Below are positions 42,513 to 51,096 of a stretch of DNA of 64,000 bases, piece by piece. This DNA is from Paenalicyclobacillus ferrooxydans (GTDB lineage: Bacteria; Bacillota; Bacilli; Alicyclobacillales; Alicyclobacillaceae): NCBI RefSeq assembly GCF_001399675.1, contig NZ_LJCO01000038.1, positions 35,803 through 99,802 of the forward strand. Reading direction: 5' to 3'. The notes beneath the pieces were generated by a model. That model ran no database searches. It had not been told where the DNA came from and saw nothing but the letters and a program-made list of their open reading frames with translations. The number at the start of each line of letters is the position of its first letter. The stretch's first letter is position 1. The position numbers and the translations under genes were made by a program.

Positions 42513-43019
42513 TCAGATTCCGAGTGGAATCTTGGCTTCAATCGTCGACATTCCAATCTCATCGATCATTTCAATCAAGACCTCGTTCGCTGTCGTCTCA
42601 AAAACCTCATGAAACGTCTCTGTTTCTATCAGGGCATCTTTGAACATGGCTTGATCGGAAATCCGACCGACAGTGATATGGGGCGAGTATGTCAGCGCCC
42701 GACACAGGTGCTCGCTTAATGGGCCCGTATAAAGTCTGTCATGCAACTGAATGATGTGATCGTTGCCGACCTTGATATTGAGGAAGAGGTATTCTCCATC
42801 CGATCCAGTTATTCCCCTCGCCATAAACCTAAACGGGGCTAGTCCCGCTAAGGATTCCTTCACGTGGTTGACTAGTTTTCCAGTTGGAATCTCACTGTGA
42901 AATGGAAATACCAGCGTTACGTGAGGAGGAATCAGGTTCATAAGCGGATCGTACTTCCTGCGAATGGACTGAACGGATTCCACGTTTGGAAACTTAGGAA
43001 ACAAGTGAATCGCTCGCAA
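42513..43019 (-). CDS. 2'-5' RNA ligase/phosphodiesterase-like protein (2H family)
   Basis: A 168-residue protein with the two histidine motifs of the 2H phosphoesterase superfamily: PHVTLVFPF (~residues 33-41) and PHITVGRIS (~117-125). The spacing fits LigT/YjcG-like proteins that open or form 2',3'-cyclic or 2'-5' bonds in RNA. The start is TTG at 43019 with GGAGAGG about 10 bases upstream, somewhat far, so the exact start is less sure. It lies 99 bases before the APH gene on the same strand. Confidence 0.8.
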   Translation of the reverse strand: MRAIHLFPKFPNVESVQSIRRKYDPLMNLIPPHVTLVFPFHSEIPTGKLVNHVKESLAGLAPFRFMARGITGSDGEYLFLNIKVGNDHIIQLHDRLYTGPLSEHLCRALTYSPHITVGRISDQAMFKDALIETETFHEVFETTANEVLIEMIDEIGMSTIEAKIPLGI

Positions 43020-43336
43020 GTACTACACATCCTCTCCGCGTATAAGAAATCCCATGGCAAATCAAACACCCATATATACGTTCAGATCGGGCCGTACATA
43101 TCACTCGCGTCTCAGCTAGCGTCTGAGAGTCTCAAAGCTCATCTGACGAAGCTTATCGCATGAGGCGTAAATCCATCCGAGCTATGAATCGATTCGATAA
43201 GCAGTTGAGCCGTTCCTTCAATAGCACCGTCTAACCCCATGAGGCGTTACGAATTTGCAGTGATCCAGCTCACACCTGGCACCAAGGTAAGAACTATAAA
43301 CTAGATGTAGCAGTAATCTTCAGGGAGGCGATGACA
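43020..43336. other. Intergenic region, no gene seen
   Basis: It contains a small inverted repeat TCTCAG...CTGAGA at about 43112-43130 and, near the right end, a TATAAA (43295-43300) that could be the -10 of the small-ORF pair. Nothing else was recognised. Confidence 0.4.
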
Positions 43337-43429
43337 GTGTGGCACCTCATCTTTTGGGGGTTATTAATTGTCAGTCTCATCGTTGGTGTTGTGGTTGTTG
43401 TTCGCCGAATTTTTGAGGGAGAATTATGA
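43337..43429 (+). CDS. 30-aa single-span membrane peptide
   Basis: A 30-residue peptide: VWHLIFWGLLIVSLIV, then GVVVVVRRIFEGEL. The first ~22 residues form one hydrophobic helix, followed by two arginines and a short acidic end. The GTG start has GGAGG 8 bases upstream, better spaced than the in-frame ATG two codons before (GGAGG only 2 bases away). It is followed after one base by a second small ORF with its own GAGGGAG site inside this one, so they are coupled. No family was recognised; it could be a regulatory or toxin-like membrane microprotein. Confidence 0.55.
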   Translation: MWHLIFWGLLIVSLIVGVVVVVRRIFEGEL

Positions 43430-43430
43430 C

Positions 43431-43583
43431 ATGCCGGTATCCGACAGAGACAGCAGAGACAGCAGAGACGGCCGAGACAGCAGCGACAGCAGCGACAGTT
43501 CCAAATGTCGAGCGAGCTTGCACACACAACTCCACAGGGCTTCAACAAGTCGAAAGGAAAGAACGTGCCAATCAATAGATTAG
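43431..43583 (+). CDS. 50-aa protein with Arg/Ser-Asp-Ser repeat
   Basis: A 50-residue protein starting MPVSDRDSRDSRDGRDSSDS, encoded by a tandem 9-base repeat (GACAGCAGA/GACAGCAGC), with a basic tail (KCRASLHTQLHRASTSRKER). It begins one base after the stop of the 30-aa membrane peptide, with GAGGGAG 9 bases upstream of the ATG. The charged repetitive composition suggests disorder. No family was recognised. Its reality depends on the good ribosome site and the coupling. Confidence 0.4.
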   Translation: MPVSDRDSRDSRDGRDSSDSSDSSKCRASLHTQLHRASTSRKERTCQSID

Positions 43584-43639
43584 GCGCGTTCAGGCTGTTG
43601 AGGAAGTTCATCAGCCAGGCGGTACGCAGACGGGGAACC

Positions 43640-43792
43640 TCACAGAGGAACTGAGTTCCTCTAAAACCGACGGCAAACTCCCGCGCATCGTCACAGAGGA
43701 ACTGAGTTCCTCTAAAACAGGCGCCAAGCTCCCGCGCATCGTCACAGAGGAACTGAGTTCCTCTAAAACAGACGGCAAGCTCCCGCGCATCG
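43640..43792. repeat. Three 51-bp direct repeats, each with a 19-bp perfect palindrome
   Basis: Units start at 43640, 43691 and 43742. Each contains AGAGGAACTGAGTTCCTCT, unchanged in all three copies, then AAAAC and a spacer ending CTCCCGCGCATCG that varies at a few bases. No T-run follows the hairpin on either strand, so they are not ordinary terminators. The array lies between the small-ORF pair and the converging aldo/keto reductase gene. Confidence 0.92.
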
Positions 43793-43875
43793 CTACAATA
43801 CATAGAGCACACGATGTGTATCCAAGGTGTCGTGATACAGGATTTAAGAGAACCAGGGCTGGGCAGCCTAGCCGG

Positions 43876-44706
43876 TCAATAGTTCGGCGGGTATTGGGTG
43901 AATCTGTAGTCCTGATTCAGTGCGGAGACCTTTGCCATGTCCTCGTCTGTCAATTGGAAGTCAAAGATATCTGCGTTTTCCTCGATACGAGCGGTGCGAA
44001 CCGACTTTGGAATGGTTACCACCCGGTTCTGAAGATCCCATCGTAAGACAATCTGTGCCGGCGTTTTCCCGTATTTTTCGGCCAACTCCGCAATCGTGTC
44101 AGCACTTAAGTTCCCTTTCATCAGAGGACTCCACGCTTCGAGTTGAATGTTGTGGGCCATGCAAAAGTCATGCAAAGTCCGCTGGGTCAATAAAGGATGA
44201 TACTCCACCTGATTCACAGCAGGAATGATGTTGGCCGTCTGAAACAGCGGCTCAAGATGCCTGATTTGGAAATTACTCACGCCAATCGCCCGGACCAGTC
44301 CTTCTTTGTATAATTTTTCAAAGGCGCGCCATGTCTCCTTTAACTTGTCCAGGTTGGGCCAGTGGATGAGATACAAGTCGATATAGTCTACACCGAGTTT
44401 CTTTCGACTCTCTTCAAATGCAGCAAGTGTTGTTTCGTATCCTTGATCACTATTTCTCAGTTTCGTGGTGATGAACACATTTTCCCGGTTGAGGCCCGAT
44501 TCGCGAATAGCCTTACCAACCCCAGGCTCGTTTTCGTATCCTGCGGCAGTATCGATACATTGATACCCGATAGTCAAGGCATGGCGAATCGCCGCGACGA
44601 CATCGTCACCGTCTCTCGGTTTACCTTGCCAAACACCGAGTCCAAGCCAAGGCATTTTCACACCATTGTTGAGTTCGACAGATGCGCCGACGTGTTCTGC
44701 AGCCAT
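43876..44706 (-). CDS. Aldo/keto reductase
   Basis: A 276-residue NAD(P)H-dependent AKR of the 2,5-diketo-gluconate reductase/YtbE-like group. The catalytic tetrad is visible: Asp and Tyr in IDTAAGYENE, Lys in FITTKLRN and His in YLIHWPNLD. Cofactor segment: TIPKSVRTARIEENADIFDF (pieces TIPKSVRTARI and ENADIFDF). The start ATG has GAGGAGG upstream. It follows the alpha/beta hydrolase by 12 bases and so shares its operon. Substrates are reactive aldehydes in relatives. Confidence 0.92.
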   Translation of the reverse strand: MAAEHVGASVELNNGVKMPWLGLGVWQGKPRDGDDVVAAIRHALTIGYQCIDTAAGYENEPGVGKAIRESGLNRENVFITTKLRNSDQGYETTLAAFEESRKKLGVDYIDLYLIHWPNLDKLKETWRAFEKLYKEGLVRAIGVSNFQIRHLEPLFQTANIIPAVNQVEYHPLLTQRTLHDFCMAHNIQLEAWSPLMKGNLSADTIAELAEKYGKTPAQIVLRWDLQNRVVTIPKSVRTARIEENADIFDFQLTDEDMAKVSALNQDYRFTQYPPNY

Positions 44707-44718
44707 GTTTTATCCTCC

Positions 44719-45597
44719 TCAAATGTCAGCCTTCAGATAATCAGATACCACACGCGCAAACGATGAGGCTTCCTCGGCGTGCGAAAAATGCGCGCTGTTT
44801 TCAAACATAACCAGCTCTGTGGCCGAGTTTGAACTCATGTACGCATGTACTTGATCGAGACCCATCACATAGTCGAATTTCCCTTTCAACAACAGAGTGG
44901 GATGACTAGGGATACTGCTCAACAAAGAGCGAAAGACCTTTCCTTCCTCAAACAACTTACGTTGATGCGTCCCCGCCTTACTCCACGCCTCGTTCGGCAA
45001 AGGTGATTCGGCCGCCATTTGTTCAAAAAAATCAGGGTTTAACCCATGCACGTACAAGAAGTTTCTGTTCTCGCGTAGCCCATTTGTTAAATCCGTGAAA
45101 TGCGCCCACAGTTCAGACGTTGGTGTCTCAGCAGAACAATATGCCGCATGTAAGCACTTCACAACCATGTCGCCGTTTTGCATCCTTGCGTACTCGAGAG
45201 CTGCTCCCTGCAGCAACGATCTTGCAGACAACCCCAAATCAAACGTGGCATTTTCAAAAATCAGTTTCACAATGGATGAAGGATAGGCGTTCGCGTACGC
45301 AACCCCCAAGTATCCGCCAAACGAATGGCCCAATACACTCCATTTGGTAATTCCGAGCGACTTTCGGACACCTTCAATGTCTTCAATTAAGCGCTGTAAT
45401 CCAAATTCTTCGTTTTCAGCAATCTCAGGTGAGCGTAAAACCCCTCTTTGGTCAATGGCAATCAGGCGTACATGGTCCCTCAACCATTCGCGCTGATAGA
45501 GGACAAAATCATAGGCACCTGTTCCTGGACCACCATGCAAGTACAAAAGCGGTGGAGCTGATTGGTCACCAATGTCTTCAACAAACAGGTCTGTCAT
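44719..45597 (-). CDS. Alpha/beta hydrolase, proline iminopeptidase-like
   Basis: A 292-residue alpha/beta hydrolase of the S33 type. The oxyanion-loop YLHGGPGTGAYDF (HGGPG), nucleophile elbow VLGHSFGGYLGVAYA, late Asp in LKGKFDYVMGLDQ and His in ENSAHFSHAEEA are in order. Proline iminopeptidases and related esterases share this layout, and the true substrate is not settled by motif. The start ATG has GAAGGAG 8 bases upstream. It is first of a two-gene unit with the AKR. Confidence 0.87.
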   Translation of the reverse strand: MTDLFVEDIGDQSAPPLLYLHGGPGTGAYDFVLYQREWLRDHVRLIAIDQRGVLRSPEIAENEEFGLQRLIEDIEGVRKSLGITKWSVLGHSFGGYLGVAYANAYPSSIVKLIFENATFDLGLSARSLLQGAALEYARMQNGDMVVKCLHAAYCSAETPTSELWAHFTDLTNGLRENRNFLYVHGLNPDFFEQMAAESPLPNEAWSKAGTHQRKLFEEGKVFRSLLSSIPSHPTLLLKGKFDYVMGLDQVHAYMSSNSATELVMFENSAHFSHAEEASSFARVVSDYLKADI

Positions 45598-45724
45598 CTC
45601 ATCATCTCCTTCCTCTACCAGCGATTGTCTGCTGATTGGTATCCTTTTGCATCGTTCTCAAGTCGAGTCCTTAGATCAGACAAGCGACGGAGTCGGTCAG
45701 CGTGAATCAATGCATCCGCACGTG

Positions 45725-46651
45725 TCAGTCTCGGTACCAGGTAGGGCGCTTCAACTCAAACCATTTGTGGTCTTCCAACACACGATTCACGATCTCCATC
45801 ATCGAGTCTATCGTGTCCGGTACAACCCTCATCGTCCACACGACCAAGGAGAAGATGGTCATGGCGGTGTATGTACTGTACAAGATCCAGAACTCTTCCC
45901 CCAACTGTCCCTGTTCAAAGTATCCTTGTATTTGCCCTACGGAAAAAGGAACGCTGACCGCTCTACTAAAGTAGCCGACCTTTAACAGGTCATGAATGGG
46001 GTCTCCCCAATCATACCGGTTAAAGTCAATGACCCCAGCGTACTGGCCGTCTAAAACAATGATGTTTCCTACGTGGAAGTCATCGTGCTGAAACCGGTTT
46101 GGACGATGCTTCAAGCGAGCGAGGTTATCGTCGATAAAGGCAATCACCTTTGCCGCATCTTTGACCATCACATTGATGCCTTTGTATGCCTCGATGTAAC
46201 GGCGAAACTTCTTGACAACGCGTTCTTCCCACGGGGCAACATCAGCCGGCGCCTTGTAAGCATGCATCCTGCGAAGGTCTCTCCCTGCCCTGAAGCCGAT
46301 GTTGAATTGCACATCAGATGGGTACTCCCTGATGCATGCTTCCGCATCCGACCCTTCAATGTACGATAACACGTAATAGCAGACGTCAAGGTCGTCACAG
46401 TTCCCAATCTCAATCGGTCTTGGAACCAACAGATTATCCTGATACATCGCTTGAATGAGACGAAACTCCGTTTGCTTACGCGGGTATTGCTCAGCTGTCA
46501 TCACTCTCAGCAACAGCTTGTCGCCAGACGCTTTAGTTACCAGGTACTTCTGGTCGGCTGAGTACCCCTTGTGGATGGGTTCGACATAACAGTCTTCGTC
46601 AAGAGCGCCAATGCGTCTCCTCAGTTGATCCAGTCCGATCCCGTTCGTCAT
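45725..46651 (-). CDS. APH-family kinase
   Basis: A 308-residue phosphotransferase-fold protein. Catalytic loop FQHDDFHVGNIIV, metal site VIDFNRYDWGDPIHDLLKVG and the N-lobe lysine in DKLLLRVMTAEQY are present. It resembles aminoglycoside phosphotransferase/choline kinase-like enzymes common in Bacilli, whose natural substrate is usually unknown. The start ATG follows the M3 peptidase stop by 17 bases, so the two are co-transcribed. It differs strongly from the APH(6)-type protein at 41460. Confidence 0.85.
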   Translation of the reverse strand: MTNGIGLDQLRRRIGALDEDCYVEPIHKGYSADQKYLVTKASGDKLLLRVMTAEQYPRKQTEFRLIQAMYQDNLLVPRPIEIGNCDDLDVCYYVLSYIEGSDAEACIREYPSDVQFNIGFRAGRDLRRMHAYKAPADVAPWEERVVKKFRRYIEAYKGINVMVKDAAKVIAFIDDNLARLKHRPNRFQHDDFHVGNIIVLDGQYAGVIDFNRYDWGDPIHDLLKVGYFSRAVSVPFSVGQIQGYFEQGQLGEEFWILYSTYTAMTIFSLVVWTMRVVPDTIDSMMEIVNRVLEDHKWFELKRPTWYRD

Positions 46652-46668
46652 GTAGGAGAGCCTCGCAA

Positions 46669-48363
46669 TCAGAGTGCTTTGTCATCAACGCCAGCAAGAT
46701 ACGCACCAACCGTAGCAGCCACATCTGCAACGCATCCGTCTTCGAACGGCGACCGTAACCCTGCTCTTGTTATCAACTGCTGAAACGGTAGACTTCCGCT
46801 CAACTTGGCCAGTGCAATGTACTTCTCCCATGCGCTTGCTTCATCTGCCTGAGCCTCCTGCCAGAACTGGAACGCGCAGATTTGCGCCAAGGCGTAATCT
46901 ATTGTATAAAATGGCACGCGGTAGATATGGTTAAAAGAGTGAAATCCATACCCTTCTTCTAAATAGGGCTGTCCATTTGCATCAAGGTAAGGCTCGTACG
47001 TTCGCTGAATCTCCCGGAACGCCTTTCGCCGTTCTTCTATCGTCCACTCTGGATGGGCATAGGATACCTCTTGAAACTCGTCGTACATTGAGACATAGGC
47101 AATTTCACCGAGTGAAGAGACAAGGTGGTCATACTTGAACTTCACCGTATCCTCTAGGAAAAATTGCTCCATCCAGGGCCACGTAAATAATTCCATACTC
47201 TTTGAGAAGATTTCAGCGCTTTCCTTCGTCGGATTGCGGTACTCGGGAACGTCAAATCGTTCGTTCATGTACTTTTGAAACGCGTGCCCCGCCTCATGCG
47301 TGACGACAATCACGTCAAACGCGGTCCCATTGTCTAGGGAGAAAACAAATGGCGACTTGTAGCCTGCGAGGTAGGTGCAATAGCCCATCATCGCCTTGTT
47401 CGGACGGCGTTTCAAATCGAGCAGCTCGTTGTCACGCATAAACTTAAAAAACGCCCCGGTCTCCGGTGACAAGGCATTGTACATGTCAGATGCCTTCCCT
47501 TCGATCCAGTCCATGTCACCTTTCGGCGTCGGATTGCCGGTTCCGAACCGATACGACTTATCATAGTAGGTCAGCGTGTCAACGCCGATGCGCTGTCTCT
47601 GTTGCTCAGCCATGTCTGCTAAGAGCGGTACGACGTGTTCCTTCACGGCTGTGCGGAACTTTGCCACGTCTGCCTGGGTATAATCCACTCGGCTCATCCT
47701 GGCGTAGCCGAGTCCGACGAAGTTCTCATAGCCGAGTTTGCGGGCAATCGACGTACGAACGGAAACCAGGTCATGATACAGATTATCAAAGTCGCTGGCG
47801 CGCTCGCTCATCCATGCATACACTGCGTCCCACGCGCTTTTCCGAACTGTACGATCCGGTGATTGATAGTACGGGTTCATTTCATTGAGCGACTTTTCTG
47901 CGCCGTCAAACGGAATCTTTGCCTGCGCTAACCAGACCATATGCTTGCTGCTCAGCTCATTTTCCTTGCGAAGGTCGTCCTCAACTTCCGGAGCATAGGT
48001 TTTAACGGCAGCCTCGGCCAGTGAAAACACCTGCCTGCCCATTCGCTGCTCGAGTTCAGCGCGGAACTTGGAGTTTAACAGAGCGGTCTTGATTTCGGAG
48101 TTCCACCCTTCGAAGGTAGGCAAGGCTGCATCAAAAAACTGTTTCTCCAGCAACATCTGTTCGTCTGATGTATCTTGGGTATGACGGATGAAGGCGACCA
48201 TGTACATGGTCTCAAACTCGTCGCTCAGGTCGTTGATAGCTTGAAGTACGTTCCACTGCTCTATCTCTGAAGTCGCAGACTCAAACCGGGTCAGTTCTTC
48301 ATGAAACCGCTTTGACAGGTCCTCCATATCTGGGCGCTGATAGGTCCACTCACTTGCTTTCAC
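46669..48363 (-). CDS. M3-family oligoendopeptidase
   Basis: A 564-residue zinc metallopeptidase of the PepF/M3B type, degrading short cytoplasmic peptides. The HExxH site is VVTHEAGHAFQKYM and the third ligand Glu is in NPTKESAEIFSKSMELF. The C-terminal fold signature FYTIDYALAQICAFQFWQEA is typical. The start is GTG at 48363 with GGGGGAG 5 bases upstream. It is somewhat shorter than PepF (~600), matching the M3B group called 'M3 family oligoendopeptidase' in Bacilli. Confidence 0.92.
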   Translation of the reverse strand: MKASEWTYQRPDMEDLSKRFHEELTRFESATSEIEQWNVLQAINDLSDEFETMYMVAFIRHTQDTSDEQMLLEKQFFDAALPTFEGWNSEIKTALLNSKFRAELEQRMGRQVFSLAEAAVKTYAPEVEDDLRKENELSSKHMVWLAQAKIPFDGAEKSLNEMNPYYQSPDRTVRKSAWDAVYAWMSERASDFDNLYHDLVSVRTSIARKLGYENFVGLGYARMSRVDYTQADVAKFRTAVKEHVVPLLADMAEQQRQRIGVDTLTYYDKSYRFGTGNPTPKGDMDWIEGKASDMYNALSPETGAFFKFMRDNELLDLKRRPNKAMMGYCTYLAGYKSPFVFSLDNGTAFDVIVVTHEAGHAFQKYMNERFDVPEYRNPTKESAEIFSKSMELFTWPWMEQFFLEDTVKFKYDHLVSSLGEIAYVSMYDEFQEVSYAHPEWTIEERRKAFREIQRTYEPYLDANGQPYLEEGYGFHSFNHIYRVPFYTIDYALAQICAFQFWQEAQADEASAWEKYIALAKLSGSLPFQQLITRAGLRSPFEDGCVADVAATVGAYLAGVDDKAL

Positions 48364-48474
48364 AGTGACTCCCCCTTTCGACCAACTTTACCAGATTCCG
48401 TCGGCAGTTTATCGAAATATTTGAATGAGCAGAGAAGATGGCGCGAATTTACAGGATATAGGCGCACGGCCATA

Positions 48475-48503
48475 TTGACACTTCATCGCTCCGCCGCTAT
48501 AGT
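48475..48503 (+). promoter_or_regulatory. Sigma-A promoter of the thrS leader
   Basis: TTGACA (48475-48480), exactly 17 bases, TATAGT (48498-48503). Near-consensus, starting transcription about 48510 and so just before the T-box leader. Confidence 0.8.
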
Positions 48504-48509
48504 CGACTA

Positions 48510-48805
48510 CAACACATGATTCACAAAAGTTGCCAGCGAAGCGGAAAGACGCGCCATTATCGCACCTTGTGCGCAGAGATGAATCGCCACCGGCTGCAAG
48601 CGATTCTCACAGGTGATAAGGGACACCACTTTCCAGGCTGTCTTGGGGAAGCGTCAGCTGAAACAAGACCGGGACGTACGTTATACGTACTGAGGATACC
48701 AGCTTTAGAGGTCGATGTTGCACCTCAATTCTCGGTATCGAATCAGGGTGGAACCACGGGAACTACGTTCTCGTCCCTTTTGGGACGGGGACGTTTTTTG
48801 TTTTC
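48510..48805 (+). ncRNA. T-box riboswitch (threonyl-tRNA responsive) of thrS
   Basis: A ~295-base leader carrying the T-box sequence AGGGTGGAACCACGG (48745-48759), which pairs with the uncharged tRNA acceptor end. It is followed by a 13-bp terminator (ACGTTCTCGTCCC / GGGACGGGGACGT, 48765-48794) ending in six T. The upstream part has a GGCTGCAAGC element resembling the stem I GGUGNRA motif. An ACC at 48625-48627, a threonine codon, is a candidate specifier, though its exact place is uncertain. The terminator forms when charged tRNA-Thr is plentiful; uncharged tRNA-Thr stabilises the antiterminator and lets thrS be read. Confidence 0.9.
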
Positions 48806-48833
48806 CTAAAAACCTCACAAGGAGTGGAGTGAC

Positions 48834-50768
48834 ATGTCCGCATTGCAAATGGAAGTGCAAGTAAAGTTGAGGGACGGAGCGACAAGGAGCTATCCGGTCG
48901 AAACTCCAATCTCCGCCGTGGCTTCATCCATCAGTACGTCGCTCGCCCGCGAAGCCGTTGCTGCGAAAGTCAATGGCAAAGTCGTCGATCTCTCCAAACA
49001 ACTCGACGGGAATGCTGAAGTTGAACTGTTGACCCTAAAAGACCCTGAAGGCGTAGATGTCATGCGGCATACCTGTGCACACGTCATGGCACAAGCGGTT
49101 GCGCGTATTTTCCCGGGGACGAAATTCGCCATTGGCCCAGTGATCGAAAACGGCTTTTATTACGACTTTGCCGATCACGCTTTTTCACCCGACCATCTGC
49201 CTCTGATTGAAGCGGAGATGCACAAGATTATCGAGGAAAACCATCCGGTTATCCGGGAGGTATTGTCCAGAGGAGATGCGCTGCAGTTATTTTCTGACCG
49301 CAAGGATCGATTTAAGGTCGAGATTATCCATGACCTTCCCGAGTTCGAAACCATCACGATTTATCGTCAAGGGGAGTTTATCGACCTCTGCAAAGGACCG
49401 CATCTGCCATCTACAGGACGGATTAAGGCGTTTAAACTGATGTCCATCGCTGGGGCATACTGGCGGGGCGACTCGAACCGGGAACAACTGACACGTATCT
49501 ACGCGATTGCGTATGCCAAGAGTACAGACCTCGCCGAACACCTACGGATGCTCGCAGAGGCAAAACGAAGAGACCACCGGCGGCTCGGGCGAGAACTTGA
49601 TTTGTTCATGTTTTCGGAAGACGCCCCTGGCATGCCAATCTTTCTCCAAAATGGTATGCACATCCGAAATGAACTCGAGCATTTCGAACGGAGCCTGCAG
49701 TCCGTTCGCGGTTATGATGAGGTCAAGACACCCGTCATCTTGAACAAGCGTCTGTGGGAGGAATCAGGGCACTGGTTTCATTACAGGGAAAACATGTACG
49801 TCACGAAAGTCGATGAAGAGGAATATGCCTTAAAGCCCATGAACTGTCCAGGACACATGCTGATTTACAAGTGCAGACCCCGATCATACCGGGAACTTCC
49901 CATTCGCATTGCCGAGTACGGGCACGTCCATCGGCACGAACTCAGCGGATCGCTTGGAGGTATGATGCGCGTGCGGTCGTTTACGCAGGACGATGCTCAC
50001 CTTTTCTGCAGGCCGGATCAAATTGAAGATGAATTGAAGGGTGTTCTCGACCTGATTGACCAGATTTACAGCGTCTTCGGATTTTCGTATCGGATAGAGC
50101 TATCAACGCGGCCGGATGACTCGATGGGTTCAGATGAACTCTGGCAACAAGCCGAAGACGCATTGAAGAAAGTCCTCGACGAATCGAAGGTGGAGTACCG
50201 GATCAATCCCGGGGATGGCGCATTTTACGGTCCCAAAATTGACTTTCACATTGAAGACGCCATCGGTCGGATGTGGCAGTGTGCAACGGTCCAACTCGAT
50301 TTCCAGTTGCCCGAACGATTTGGACTCGAGTACGTTGCTGAAGACAACCAACGCCTGCGCCCGGTTGTGATTCACCGCGCGGTTTTTGGTTCCGTTGACC
50401 GCTTCATCGGTATTTTGACGGAGCATTTTGCCGGGGCGTTCCCGTACTGGATTGCTCCGATTCAAGTGCGGATTGCATCTGTCTCCGACGACTTCATCCC
50501 ATATGCCAAGGACGTGCTGTCCGATCTGCAAGGAGCAGGATTCCGCGTCGACCTCGACGCTCGTTCGGAGAAAATCGGATACAAAATCCGCGAAGCACAG
50601 TTGAAGAAGATCCCATATACACTTGTGATTGGTGCGAAGGAGCAAGCGAGTCATATGGTCAGCGTGCGGAAGTATGGCGAGGGCCATCTCGGTGAAATGC
50701 AAGTAGAATCACTCAGTGCCATGTTGCACCGCCAGGTGAAAAACAAAGAATTATTGGTAAAACAGTGA
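48834..50768 (+). CDS. thrS: Threonyl-tRNA synthetase
   Basis: A 644-residue class II synthetase that charges tRNA-Thr. Domains: TGS (1-62, VKLRDGATRSYPVE), editing domain with RHTCAHVMAQAVARIF (HxxxH), catalytic core with the zinc-ligand MNCPGHMLIYK, motif 2 RIAEYGHVHRHELSGSLGG, motif 3 VIHRAVFGSVDRFIGIL, and the C-terminal anticodon-binding domain. All parts are full length. The ATG has AAGGAG upstream. It is preceded by a threonine T-box and strong promoter; otherwise monocistronic. Confidence 0.97.
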   Translation: MSALQMEVQVKLRDGATRSYPVETPISAVASSISTSLAREAVAAKVNGKVVDLSKQLDGNAEVELLTLKDPEGVDVMRHTCAHVMAQAVARIFPGTKFAIGPVIENGFYYDFADHAFSPDHLPLIEAEMHKIIEENHPVIREVLSRGDALQLFSDRKDRFKVEIIHDLPEFETITIYRQGEFIDLCKGPHLPSTGRIKAFKLMSIAGAYWRGDSNREQLTRIYAIAYAKSTDLAEHLRMLAEAKRRDHRRLGRELDLFMFSEDAPGMPIFLQNGMHIRNELEHFERSLQSVRGYDEVKTPVILNKRLWEESGHWFHYRENMYVTKVDEEEYALKPMNCPGHMLIYKCRPRSYRELPIRIAEYGHVHRHELSGSLGGMMRVRSFTQDDAHLFCRPDQIEDELKGVLDLIDQIYSVFGFSYRIELSTRPDDSMGSDELWQQAEDALKKVLDESKVEYRINPGDGAFYGPKIDFHIEDAIGRMWQCATVQLDFQLPERFGLEYVAEDNQRLRPVVIHRAVFGSVDRFIGILTEHFAGAFPYWIAPIQVRIASVSDDFIPYAKDVLSDLQGAGFRVDLDARSEKIGYKIREAQLKKIPYTLVIGAKEQASHMVSVRKYGEGHLGEMQVESLSAMLHRQVKNKELLVKQ

Positions 50769-50854
50769 CAGGATATCGCTGATTACACCGCATACAAATC
50801 CCAATTTATAGCGACACTACAGCCGGACTCTAGAATCCATTGGAGGTGTGTAGC

Positions 50855-51019
50855 ATGAGAGAAGGTTTGGTTCCGACTCTGCTGGGTGCTGCTGTCACTG
50901 CCACTGGTGTTACGCTGCGAAAACGTCAAGTGAACCCCGTTGTCAGTTGGTCCATCGCTGCCTTCGGCGCAGCACATATTGTGCTTGGCGCCATTGACCT
51001 CGTGGAACACCGGCGCTAG
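50855..51019 (+). CDS. Small hydrophobic protein, 54 aa
   Basis: MREGLVPTLLGAAVTATGVT followed by LRKRQVNPVV and a second hydrophobic stretch (SWSIAAFGAAHIVLGAIDLV), ending EHRR: probably two short membrane helices with a basic loop. GGAGG lies 8 bases upstream of the ATG, an ideal site, and a strong terminator-like hairpin follows at 51032. No family name is offered. It could be a spore-associated or membrane microprotein. Confidence 0.65.
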   Translation: MREGLVPTLLGAAVTATGVTLRKRQVNPVVSWSIAAFGAAHIVLGAIDLVEHRR

Positions 51020-51031
51020 AGTCCGACCTTT

Positions 51032-51056
51032 GATAGGAGTGCCCAGCACTCCTATC
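51032..51056 (+). terminator. Hairpin after the 54-aa gene
   Basis: Perfect 11-bp stem GATAGGAGTGC / GCACTCCTATC with a 3-base loop, followed by ACTGTTTG. Confidence 0.65.
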
Positions 51057-51096
51057 ACTGTTTGAGGACCACTGACATCGAAAGAGGATGAAGCCC

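Noticed and set aside
43294..43812. 172-aa Cys-rich minus-strand frame
   Set aside because: It is only a reading through the 51-bp palindromic repeats and the 9-base repeat of the opposite small ORF, with no ribosome site or plausible protein.
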